From Ruegeria aquimaris (GTDB taxonomy: Bacteria > Pseudomonadota > Alphaproteobacteria > Rhodobacterales > Rhodobacteraceae): a stretch of 64,000 nt of DNA. The translations under genes and the position numbers were made by a program. Position 1 is the stretch's first letter; each line of letters opens with the position of its first letter. Shown piece after piece: positions 7,985-16,871 of the stretch. Under the pieces are notes generated by a model. That model worked only from the letters and a program-made list of their open reading frames with translations. It ran no database searches and was not told where the DNA came from. The stretch lies in contig NZ_JAOWLB010000008.1 of the NCBI RefSeq assembly GCF_025751555.1, positions 96,616 to 160,615 of the forward strand, read 5' to 3'.

Positions 7985-9081
7985 CAACCGTCCTCCGCAT
8001 GCAGCAGCAGGCCAAAGGTCAACATGATCGCCGCGACCGGCGGCGCCCATGCGGCCAGCGCCACCGGGATCTGGCCGTTCTCACCCAGAATTTGCGCGAA
8101 GTTGCGCATGAAGTAGAGCGAGAAACCCAGCAGCACCGCTGTCAGCACCGCAACCCCGGTGCCGCCGAACCGGGTGTGGCGCATGGTAAAGGCGGCACCC
8201 ACCAGCACCATCGAGATCAGAAACAGCGGGCGAGCCAGCTCGACTTGCAGCCAGACCTGGTGGCGCCTGGTCGAGAAACCCGCCTGCTGCAATTCACCGA
8301 TGGTCTGGGGCAGGTCGTAGATCGATATCGTGTCGCGGCGGCCCAGGGTGTCCTGTATCCGGTCCTGGGTCAGCGAGGTGGGCAGCTCGAACGTGTCGTG
8401 CCGGGTGGCACTCACCTCGGGATTCCCGCCGGTTTCCAGCGGCCAGACCTTGGCGTTGCTCAGCATCCATTGGCCGGGTTCCAGAACCGCGCTGTCGGCC
8501 AGAATCCGGCGCATCGGTCGGCCTTCGGGCGTGTAGCTGAGGATCGTCACCCGGAGCAGGGTCACACCGTCGCCGCCAAACCCTTCGGCGTGGATCACCG
8601 ACTGACCCTGCGCATCGCCCTGACGCAACCACAGGCCTTCGCTGCTGAGCGACAGCGCCGAGGGGCCGCCATTGCGATAGGTGTCGGCCAGTGTCTGATA
8701 CCGGACCGACGTCGCGGCAACGATCGGGTTGAGCATGGCAACCGCCAGCCCACCGATGACCACCGCGACCAGCACGGGACCGACAAGCACGCGTATGCCC
8801 GAGCGGCCGATGGCCCGGGTCACGACCAGTTCCGAACTGCGGGCAAGCCCGACGAACAGGACGATCGTGGACAGGATCATCAACAGCGGCAGAATCTCGC
8901 TGATCCCGGCCGGGACGTTCAGAAGCGTCAGGCCAAGCATCTGGCCGAAACTGACATTATGGCTTTCGAATCGGCGCAGTTGCTCGATCAGGTCGATAAG
9001 CATGACCAGCGCCACAAAGACCGCGCCGATAATCAGAAAGCTTTGCGTGAAACGCCGCGCGAAATACCGATCCAGAATCAT
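7984..9081 (-). CDS. lptG: LPS export ABC transporter permease LptG
   Basis: 365 residues of the LptF/LptG (YjgP/YjgQ) family, the inner-membrane permeases that pair with LptB to extract LPS. I choose the start at 9081 (MILDRYFARRF) because a strong Shine-Dalgarno-like AGGAAAGG lies 6 bp upstream; the ATG at 9099 is followed immediately by that same sequence. Three N-terminal helices, a periplasmic beta-jellyroll-like segment (about residues 130-260) and three C-terminal helices ending HFRN-like (LYFMRNFAQILGENGQIP) match LptG rather than LptF throughout. The stop overlaps the lptD start. No LptF gene precedes it, although LptG normally acts with LptF; see findings. Confidence 0.92.
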   Translation of the reverse strand: MILDRYFARRFTQSFLIIGAVFVALVMLIDLIEQLRRFESHNVSFGQMLGLTLLNVPAGISEILPLLMILSTIVLFVGLARSSELVVTRAIGRSGIRVLVGPVLVAVVIGGLAVAMLNPIVAATSVRYQTLADTYRNGGPSALSLSSEGLWLRQGDAQGQSVIHAEGFGGDGVTLLRVTILSYTPEGRPMRRILADSAVLEPGQWMLSNAKVWPLETGGNPEVSATRHDTFELPTSLTQDRIQDTLGRRDTISIYDLPQTIGELQQAGFSTRRHQVWLQVELARPLFLISMVLVGAAFTMRHTRFGGTGVAVLTAVLLGFSLYFMRNFAQILGENGQIPVALAAWAPPVAAIMLTFGLLLHAEDG

Positions 9082-9332
9082 GCGCCGCCTTTCCTGCAAA
9101 GGCGATGCTTTGGATCATCGGGAGCCGCAAAGCAGGTCTTGCCCACACAACCGTGGGGCGCCGTTGCGGACGGCGAGACATGCCTTGTAGTGTCTGACAC
9201 CGCGATCCCCCAGGAGCCTGTCATGCGATTTTTTTGAAACCTTAGAGCAATTGCTTGGCGGGGAAAACTGCTATCTGGTCAAGATGCGGTGGGCAGGCTA
9301 CCTGTTGTCGGACAGATGTTGAGGAGACCCAG
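9082..9332. promoter_or_regulatory. divergent promoter region between lptG operon and pepA
   Basis: 251 bp separate the two divergent starts, so promoters in both directions must lie here. I see no recognisable remnant of lptF in any frame. Noted elements are a 10-bp palindrome AGCAATTGCT (9246-9255) and a tiny ORF ATG-CGA-TTT-TTT-TGA at 9223-9237 preceded by AGGAG. No confident -35/-10 pair can be called by eye. Confidence 0.5.
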
Positions 9333-10808
<1,476 letters not shown>

Positions 10809-10813
10809 AACCG

Positions 10814-11278
10814 ATGGGCGCCGCCTATTTCTATCACCTGACCCGCAACCCGCTGGAGGCGACGCTGCCGGTGCTGCTGACCAAGGCACTGGGCGCGGGC
10901 TGGCGGGTGGCGGTGCGGGGCGGCGATCCCGGGCGGCTCGAATGGCTGGACGAAAAACTGTGGTTGGGCGCGGATGACGGGTTCCTGCCGCATGGGATGG
11001 CGGGCGGGCCGCATGACGCTGAACAGCCCGTGCTGCTGACCGCCGGGCCCGAGCTTGCTAACGGCGCGACCTGTGTCATGTGCATCGACGGTGCCGCTGT
11101 CAGCCCCGAGGAAGTAACCGCGCTCGACCGGGTCTGTATCCTGTTCGATGGCAATGACCCCTCCGCGGTGGACGCGGCGCGCGGTCAATGGCGCGCGCTG
11201 ACCGGCGCGGGCTGTACTGCACAATACTGGTCCGAGGAGTCGGGCCGCTGGGAGAAGAAGGCCGAGGCCGGCGGTTGA
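10814..11278 (+). CDS. holC: DNA polymerase III subunit chi
   Basis: HolC is the clamp-loader accessory subunit that contacts SSB at the replication fork. The 154-residue product begins with the family-typical AAYFYHLTRNPLEATLPVLLTKALGAGWRVAVRG and includes the DEKLWLGADDGFLPHG segment seen in chi proteins. It starts 5 bp after the pepA stop and is probably translated from the same message. Interestingly, the window also carries an ssb gene with an intact acidic C-terminal tail, the known docking site for chi, about 40 kb away. Confidence 0.95.
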   Translation: MGAAYFYHLTRNPLEATLPVLLTKALGAGWRVAVRGGDPGRLEWLDEKLWLGADDGFLPHGMAGGPHDAEQPVLLTAGPELANGATCVMCIDGAAVSPEEVTALDRVCILFDGNDPSAVDAARGQWRALTGAGCTAQYWSEESGRWEKKAEAGG

Positions 11279-11677
11279 AACAGGCAAGCCTGTGATGTCG
11301 GGCCTTTTTGCATTTAAACATTGGTCTTAACATCGGAAACGGCGGAAGGCTTTGTGTGTTTCGATCGCCACGACCTGTTCGAACCCTGAATGACGACAAA
11401 GCGACAGGGTCACAGGATTGATGGTTTCCAGACAGGCGGGCGGTCCGTCGGCATCGCATTCTTCCGGTGATGCCCCGAACGCTGCCGACCCAAGGCCGTC
11501 ACATGGCAAAGACCAGAACTGGGCAAAAGTACTTTTGCCTGGCTACCGCAGGCTCCGGGATAAAACCCCGCAAGCGAGCGCTCGGGATCGGGCCTTTGTT
11601 TCGGCTTTGAGACTCGAACTTAAAACATTTGGAATGTGGCCGGGTCGGCGTAATCTCTCCCGAAAGGGGAGGTTGAA
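11279..11677. other. 399-bp intergenic region upstream of acyl-CoA ligase
   Basis: No convincing gene. A plus-strand open frame at 11418-11681 has composition unlike its neighbours and no recognisable content. The region holds an 18-bp perfect palindrome (11522-11539) and, at its right end, a short stem (TCTCCC 11656-11661 with GGGAGG 11667-11672, 5-nt loop) that would occlude the ribosome-binding site of the next gene. A promoter for the ligase is expected here. Confidence 0.5.
11522..11539. promoter_or_regulatory. 18-bp perfect palindrome, candidate operator
   Basis: GGCAAAAGTACTTTTGCC is a perfect inverted repeat 138 bp upstream of the acyl-CoA ligase start. Perfect even-length dyads without a spacer are typical of dimeric regulator sites; the regulator is unknown. 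Confidence 0.45.
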
Positions 11678-13234
11678 ATGAATATTTACAAGAGCACTTT
11701 TCCGGACGTAGCCCTTTCGGACCTGACGGTCACCCAACGGGTGTTCGCGGGGCTGGATCCTGCGGCGACGGTTCTGGTGGATGGGCCGTCGGGCCGCAGC
11801 CTGACCGGCGCGCAATTCATCGGCGGGGTCAAGGCGCTGGCCGGAGGGCTGACCACGCGCGGTTGGGGCGCGGGCAAGGTTGTGGCGCTGATGGCGCCCA
11901 ATCTCCCCGAGTACTGCGTGGTCTTCCACGCTTCGGTCTGGGCTGGCGGAACGGTCACCACGATCAATCCGACCTATACCGCGCATGAGGTGAAACATCA
12001 GTTGAACGACGCGGGCGCCGATGTGCTGGTGACCATCGCGATGTTTGCCGACACCGCGCGCGCGGCGATCCAGGGCACCGGCGTCCGCGAGATCGTGATC
12101 ATCGGCGACGCGCCCGAAGGGATGGTGCCGCTCTCGACACTGATGGGGCCACCTCTGGCCGAACAGGCGTCGGTCGATCTGGATGAGCACATTGCGGTGC
12201 TGCCCTATTCTTCGGGCACGACAGGGTTGCCCAAGGGCGTGATGCTGACGCATCGCAACCTTGTGGTGAATATCGACCAGACGCTGGCTGCCGCCGATCT
12301 GACCGCGCATGAAAAGACAGTCGCTTTTCTGCCGTTCTTTCACATCTACGGGCTTCAGGTGCTGATGAATATCTACATGGCGGCGGGGGGCGGTCTGGTG
12401 ACCATGCCGCGTTTCGATCTGGAGATGTTCCTGAAGCTCATCACTCAATACCAGACACCGCGTCTGTGGATCGTGCCGCCGGTGGCGCTGGCACTTGCGA
12501 AACATCCGATGGTTGAAGGTTATGATCTGTCCTGCGTGCAGCACATCAATTGTGCGGCTGCGCCGCTGAGCGCCGATCTCAGCGACGCGATGGGGCAGCG
12601 GCTGGGCACCAATGCCGCCCAAGGCTATGGAATGACTGAACTGTCTCCGGTCAGCCATGTGTCTCCCTACGGCAAGGGCAAGCCTGGGGCTTCGGGGATC
12701 GCCATACCAAACACCGAATCCCGGATCGTGAACCCCGAAACGCTCGCCGACATGCCGCCGGGTGAGGACGGAGAGCTGTGGGTGCGGGGGCCGCAGGTGA
12801 TGAAGGGATACCTGAACAACCCGGGCGCCACGGCCTCGACCATTGTCGAGGGGGGCTGGCTGCGCACGGGCGACATCGCCCATTTCGATGCGGACGGTTA
12901 TCTCTACATTACCGACCGGCTGAAGGAACTGATCAAGTACAAGGGGTTCCAGGTGGCCCCGGCCGAGGTGGAGGCCGAGTTGCTGACGCATCCCGCCATC
13001 GCCGATGCCGCCGTGATCGGCAGGCCCGACAGCGATGCCGGGGAACTGCCGATGGCCTTTGTCGTCGCGGCGCCGGGGCAGACCGCGCCGACACTGGACG
13101 AACTGCAGGCCTATCTTGAAACCCGTCTGGCGCATTACAAGCAGGTGCGCGTTCTGGAAGTGGTCGAGGCGATCCCGAAATCGGCCTCGGGCAAGATCCT
13201 GCGTCGGCTCTTGCGCGATCAGATCGCGGGGTAA
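11678..13234 (+). CDS. AMP-binding acyl-CoA ligase, 4-coumarate-CoA ligase-like
   Basis: A 518-residue ANL-superfamily enzyme that would activate a carboxylic acid as an adenylate and then a CoA thioester. Motifs in order: the P-loop-like SSGTTGLPKGVMLTHRN (about residues 180-196), FLPFFHIYG, the YGMTELSPVSH adenylate-binding segment, the hinge region WLRTGDIAHFDADGYLYITDR followed by LKELIKYKGFQVAP, and the C-terminal catalytic lysine in SASGKILRR. The combination of IKYKGFQVAP and overall length is typical of plant-type 4-coumarate-CoA ligase relatives, but substrate cannot be read from sequence. It has a strong GGGGAGG ribosome-binding site. The next gene is convergent. Confidence 0.88.
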   Translation: MNIYKSTFPDVALSDLTVTQRVFAGLDPAATVLVDGPSGRSLTGAQFIGGVKALAGGLTTRGWGAGKVVALMAPNLPEYCVVFHASVWAGGTVTTINPTYTAHEVKHQLNDAGADVLVTIAMFADTARAAIQGTGVREIVIIGDAPEGMVPLSTLMGPPLAEQASVDLDEHIAVLPYSSGTTGLPKGVMLTHRNLVVNIDQTLAAADLTAHEKTVAFLPFFHIYGLQVLMNIYMAAGGGLVTMPRFDLEMFLKLITQYQTPRLWIVPPVALALAKHPMVEGYDLSCVQHINCAAAPLSADLSDAMGQRLGTNAAQGYGMTELSPVSHVSPYGKGKPGASGIAIPNTESRIVNPETLADMPPGEDGELWVRGPQVMKGYLNNPGATASTIVEGGWLRTGDIAHFDADGYLYITDRLKELIKYKGFQVAPAEVEAELLTHPAIADAAVIGRPDSDAGELPMAFVVAAPGQTAPTLDELQAYLETRLAHYKQVRVLEVVEAIPKSASGKILRRLLRDQIAG

Positions 13235-13243
13235 GCGGAGAGC

Positions 13244-13825
13244 CTAGCGGCTCAACACCAGTTTGCCTCCCGCGATCTCGATACTGCTGAACCTTTGCAG
13301 GTAGTCCATGCCAAGCAGAGATTCACTCATCTCACCCTCGTTCACCCAGGCGGTGACGCCCTGATCGGTGAACCCGCCCAGCTGCACCTGGCCCAGTTTC
13401 ACCGGCGCGGTGCGCACCTCGCCATTGGCGGTATAGGCGCGGCCGAAATAGTTGAGCGCGCCGGTGTCGATGCCCAGCCGCTCGGCATCCGCGTGGCTCA
13501 GCACCACCTGGCTGGCGCCGGTATCGACCAGAAAGCGCAGCGGTTTGTCCTCGACGATGAGGGTGGCATAGTAGTGGCCGTCCGGGCTGCGCGGAATCTC
13601 GACCCTGTTCTCGCTGACCGACATGCGCGGCGTGCCCGCCACGGTGCCGCGAATGTCCTGCCACAGGCCCACCACCGCAATCGCCCCCATGAAGATGAAC
13701 ACCCAGGCCAGTGCCATTTGCAATGTCTTGCCCAGGTTGGCGCGATTATGGCTGATGAACCAGAACACCAGCGCCGCGCCAAGCAGCGAGAGATATATCA
13801 GGCGGGCGGTGTTGTCTGCGTCCAT
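13244..13825 (-). CDS. membrane-anchored retropepsin-like aspartic protease (TIGR02281-type)
   Basis: 193 residues with two N-terminal membrane segments (about residues 8-25 and 36-55) and a C-terminal retropepsin-like domain. The catalytic motif is FLVDTGASQVVLS at about residues 98-110, and the second family landmark, ESLLGMDYLQRF, follows near the end. A single DTG triad implies that the active enzyme is a dimer, as in retroviral proteases. Proteins of this architecture are common single-copy genes in alphaproteobacteria; their substrates are unknown to me. It ends 9 bp from the ligase stop (convergent). Confidence 0.85.
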   Translation of the reverse strand: MDADNTARLIYLSLLGAALVFWFISHNRANLGKTLQMALAWVFIFMGAIAVVGLWQDIRGTVAGTPRMSVSENRVEIPRSPDGHYYATLIVEDKPLRFLVDTGASQVVLSHADAERLGIDTGALNYFGRAYTANGEVRTAPVKLGQVQLGGFTDQGVTAWVNEGEMSESLLGMDYLQRFSSIEIAGGKLVLSR

Positions 13826-13864
13826 GGGCGGCCTTTCCTGCGGGGTCCTCCCCGATATGGGGTG

Positions 13865-14482
13865 TCAGCTGGCAAAGCCAAAGGCCCGGAGCCCGTCGAG
13901 GATGAACTGCACCGCCAGTGCCGCCAGCAGCATACCCAGAAGGCGGGTGACCACGTTGAGCCCGGTCTTGCCCAGAAGCCGCCCCAAGAGGCCCGAGATC
14001 AGGTAGAGAAACAGTACCACCGCCAGCACCGCCAGCATGACCGCAATCACCGTGGCCAGCCCCTCGGCGCCCGGATGCTGGCCTGCCAGCAGGATCATTG
14101 TGGCGATCGAGCCGGGGCCGGCGATCAGCGGAATGCCAAGTGGAAATACCGAGGGGTCGGCGTGTTCCTCGGCCTCGGCCCGGTCCTCGCGCCGCTTGGT
14201 GCGGCGCTCGAACAGCATGTCGAGCGCGGTGAGGAACAGCAGAACACCGCCCGCCACGCGAAAGGCGGGCATCGAGATGCCCACGAAGCCCAGCACCGCC
14301 TCGCCAAAGGCCGCGAACATGGCGAGGATCGCCGCCGCCGTCAGGCAGGCGCGCAGCGCGATGGCGCGTTTGGTACGGCTGTCCATGCCCTGGGTCAGCG
14401 CCATGAAGATCGGCGTCTGGCCCGGCGGGTCGATCACCACAAAAAGCGTGGTGAAAGCGGTGATCAGAAAGGCGGTGTCCAT
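13865..14482 (-). CDS. MarC family integral membrane protein
   Basis: A 205-residue protein with about six hydrophobic helices. The opening FTTLFVVIDPPGQTPIFMALTQG is the characteristic MarC segment, and the internal IPLIAGPGSIATMILLAG motif is the second conserved stretch. A charged cytoplasmic loop (RRTKRREDRAEAEEHAD) separates the two halves. MarC proteins were once linked to multiple antibiotic resistance, but that role was not upheld and their function is unknown. Same strand as the protease gene, starting 39 bp upstream of it, so possibly cotranscribed. Confidence 0.9.
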   Translation of the reverse strand: MDTAFLITAFTTLFVVIDPPGQTPIFMALTQGMDSRTKRAIALRACLTAAAILAMFAAFGEAVLGFVGISMPAFRVAGGVLLFLTALDMLFERRTKRREDRAEAEEHADPSVFPLGIPLIAGPGSIATMILLAGQHPGAEGLATVIAVMLAVLAVVLFLYLISGLLGRLLGKTGLNVVTRLLGMLLAALAVQFILDGLRAFGFAS

Positions 14483-14571
14483 GGTAATCCAGTTTGCTTA
14501 GACCGTGCGCGCGCACCGTTTCTGAACACGAAAACGGGCGAAAGCCAAGCTTCGGCCCGGTTACAATCGAA

Positions 14572-14600
14572 AAAGCCGCCCCGAAGGGCGGCTTTCGCTC
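14572..14600 (-). terminator. terminator for arylsulfatase gene
   Basis: A 10-bp stem (AAAGCCGCCC / GGGCGGCTTT) with a 4-nt loop occupies 14572-14595; read on the minus strand it is followed by a T-rich run. It lies 25 bp beyond the sulfatase stop codon. Confidence 0.85.
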
Positions 14601-14619
14601 GTAGACAGATTCACAGGTA

Positions 14620-16200
14620 TCAGTCGCCGACTGCCTGATTCATCTTGTCCATCACCTGATCCAGGCTGAAGCTCGCCGCCTTTTGCCGCGGGGGGAATTC
14701 CTGGAACGTGGCCAGGAAATTGCCGACATAGGCCTGTGCAGGTACCAGGAAATAGGCCCGGTCGATCATCCAGTCGTAATAGGTGTTCGAGGTCCGGTAG
14801 CTGCGTTCATAGGGATCGCGCCGCAGGTTGAAGATCAGCGGGACGCGCAGAGCGGTGAAAGGCTCGATCCAGGCCCGCAGGGTACCCCATGCCTTCTGTT
14901 CCATGAACATGATTTTCCAGTCCTGAAAGCGCAACGCTGTCAGGTCACCATCGTCCGAGAAATAGAAAACCTCGTTGCGCGGACTCTTGTCGGTCTCTCC
15001 GGTCAGCAATGGCAGGATGTTGTAACCGTCCAGGTGAACCTTGTAGTCACGGCCCATCGCAGGCGAGGAATAACCGGCCATAAGCTTTTCCTTGATGCCG
15101 GGATCACCGGCTGCCGCAAGGTAGGTCGGCAACCAGTCCATATGGTGGACGATCTCGTTGGTCACCGAACCGGGTTCGATATGACCGGGCCAGCGCACCA
15201 TCGACGGGACCCGCCATCCGCCTTCCCAGTTGGTGTTCTTTTCGCCCCAGAACGGTGTAGCGGCGGCATCCGGCCAGGTGTTGTAATGCGGACCGTTGTC
15301 GGTGGAGTAATGCACGATCGTGTTGTCGGCGATGCCAAGCTCGTCGAGCAGATCGAGTAGCTGACCCACATGCATGTCGTGTTCGATCATGCCAGCGGTA
15401 TATTCGTCGGCCACGCGCCCTGCGATTTCGTTAGCCTTCGCACGCATTTCTTCCTTTACATGCGTACGGAAATGCATGCGGGTGCCGTTCCACCAGACGT
15501 AAAAAGGCGTTCCCGCGTCATGCGCGCGTTTGATGAAGTCGATGGCGGCGGCGACGGTTTCATCGTCGACGGTTTCCATACGCTTCTTGGTCAGTGGGCC
15601 GGTGTCTTCGATGGTGCCGTCAGCCGAGGACTTGATGACGCCGCGCGGGCCGAAATTCTGGCGGAACTCCGATCCTTGCGGATAATCTTCGTTCTCCGGC
15701 TCTTCTTCCGCATTCAGATGATACAGGTTGCCAAAGAACTCGTCGAAACCGTGATTGCTTGGCAAATGTTCGTCACGGTCGCCCAGATGGTTCTTGCCGA
15801 ATTGACCGGTCGCATAGCCGTGATCCTTCAGCAGGCCAGCGATGGTCGGATCTTCGATCTGCATGCCCTCTTTCGCACCGGGCAAGCCGACCTTGCTGAG
15901 GCCGGTCCGGAAAACCGACTGACCCATGATATAGGAGGAGCGGCCGGCGGTGCAGGATTGCTCGCCATAGTAGTCGGTAAAGATCATGCCTTCCTTGGCC
16001 ACTCGATCAATGTTGGGCGTGCGATAGCCCATCAAACCCATCGTGTAAGCCGAGATGTTCGACTGGCCGATATCGTCGCCCCATATCACCAGGATGTTCG
16101 GTTTTTCCTGCGCGGCGGCAAGACCGCTGACGAACATCAGGACGGAAACTGTCACCGATCTGATCAATGATATTCGTGAAAGCGTTGAGTAGAGCATCAT
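14620..16200 (-). CDS. secreted arylsulfatase (formylglycine sulfatase)
   Basis: 526 residues with an N-terminal signal peptide (hydrophobic core about residues 14-29, ending GLAAAQ), so it acts in the periplasm or outside the cell. The sulfatase fold is shown by PNILVIWGDDIGQ (metal-binding Asp42/Asp43) and by QSCTAGRSS, in which Cys83 is the residue converted to formylglycine; the C-T-A-G-R form matches the oxygen-dependent maturing enzyme. GKNHLGD and STDNGPH supply further active-site residues. The homologues I recall are annotated arylsulfatases acting on sulfate esters, plausible for marine sulfated polysaccharides or phenols; no maturase or transporter is adjacent. It is monocistronic, with its own terminator and a 200-bp upstream region. 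Confidence 0.9.
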   Translation of the reverse strand: MMLYSTLSRISLIRSVTVSVLMFVSGLAAAQEKPNILVIWGDDIGQSNISAYTMGLMGYRTPNIDRVAKEGMIFTDYYGEQSCTAGRSSYIMGQSVFRTGLSKVGLPGAKEGMQIEDPTIAGLLKDHGYATGQFGKNHLGDRDEHLPSNHGFDEFFGNLYHLNAEEEPENEDYPQGSEFRQNFGPRGVIKSSADGTIEDTGPLTKKRMETVDDETVAAAIDFIKRAHDAGTPFYVWWNGTRMHFRTHVKEEMRAKANEIAGRVADEYTAGMIEHDMHVGQLLDLLDELGIADNTIVHYSTDNGPHYNTWPDAAATPFWGEKNTNWEGGWRVPSMVRWPGHIEPGSVTNEIVHHMDWLPTYLAAAGDPGIKEKLMAGYSSPAMGRDYKVHLDGYNILPLLTGETDKSPRNEVFYFSDDGDLTALRFQDWKIMFMEQKAWGTLRAWIEPFTALRVPLIFNLRRDPYERSYRTSNTYYDWMIDRAYFLVPAQAYVGNFLATFQEFPPRQKAASFSLDQVMDKMNQAVGD

Positions 16201-16284
16201 TTGTCTCCAATGAAAAACAATGGGTCAATGCACCGATCGTGCAGCTATGCCAAAGGGCACCATGAGATAATTTACTACGGGAAT

Positions 16285-16317
16285 TGATCATTCAAAGAAC
16301 TCTTTCGGTGAATGATC
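16285..16317. promoter_or_regulatory. inverted repeat upstream of arylsulfatase, candidate operator
   Basis: GATCATTC (16286-16293) and GAATGATC (16310-16317) form a perfect 8-bp inverted repeat with a 16-nt spacer that itself contains an AAAG/CTTT dyad. It lies 86-117 bp upstream of the sulfatase start in an AT-richer intergenic stretch (16201-16400). The role is unproven. Confidence 0.35.
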
Positions 16318-16400
16318 CATCCAAGCGGTGAGTCGCCCAAGAGTACAAAGAAACTGTTAATTTCTGCGAAAAATGTAAGTTCCGAAGGCCATTGCGGACA

Positions 16401-16871
16401 TCATTCCTCGGCTTGGGGTACGATCAGCCTATAGCCCACCGCGCCTTGCAGTTTCCGGTAGGGTTGGAACCCCATCGATGAATAATAATGCAAGGCTTGA
16501 GCATTCGCTTCGCCGATGGTGGCGTCGATATGGATCAGCCCGGCGCGGCGCGCTGCTGCCAGCGTTTCGGCGAACAGCGCCCGCCCGATACCCCGGCGAC
16601 CGGCATCGGCGGCGACGTAGGTGCCGATGATGCCCCAGCCGGCGGGCAGGTCGTAAACATTCTGGTCGCCTGCCACTTTCAGCGACTGAAAACCGAGGAT
16701 GCGCGTACCCTCACAGGCCACCGCGCAGCTCAGCCGCTCGGGATCGTTGATGTAGCGGGTCAGGATCGTCTCGGCATCACCGCGACGGGTGCTGTTCCAG
16801 CCAGCCAGGATGGGCAACAACACTGCGCTCATCGCGGCGGCATCCGCCGTCTCGGCCTGTCGGACGATCAT
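16401..16871 (-). CDS. GNAT-family N-acetyltransferase
   Basis: 156 residues from the start at 16871 (MIVRQAETADAAAMSAV), whose ATG overlaps the stop of the upstream ABC-F gene as ATGA; an earlier ATG would add 14 residues lying inside that gene. The GNAT fold is recognisable: IIGTYVAADAGRRGIGRALFAETL contains the acetyl-CoA pyrophosphate-binding R-x-x-G-x-G/A motif, and the C-terminal ANAQALHYYSSMGFQPYRKL is the typical motif B. The substrate is unknown. Overlap with the ABC-F gene indicates translational coupling. Confidence 0.88.
   Translation of the reverse strand: MIVRQAETADAAAMSAVLLPILAGWNSTRRGDAETILTRYINDPERLSCAVACEGTRILGFQSLKVAGDQNVYDLPAGWGIIGTYVAADAGRRGIGRALFAETLAAARRAGLIHIDATIGEANAQALHYYSSMGFQPYRKLQGAVGYRLIVPQAEE

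Noticed and set aside
11418..11681. 87-residue frame before the acyl-CoA ligase
   Set aside because: Composition is unlike a protein from this genome, and it contains the palindrome and ribosome-binding region of the next gene.
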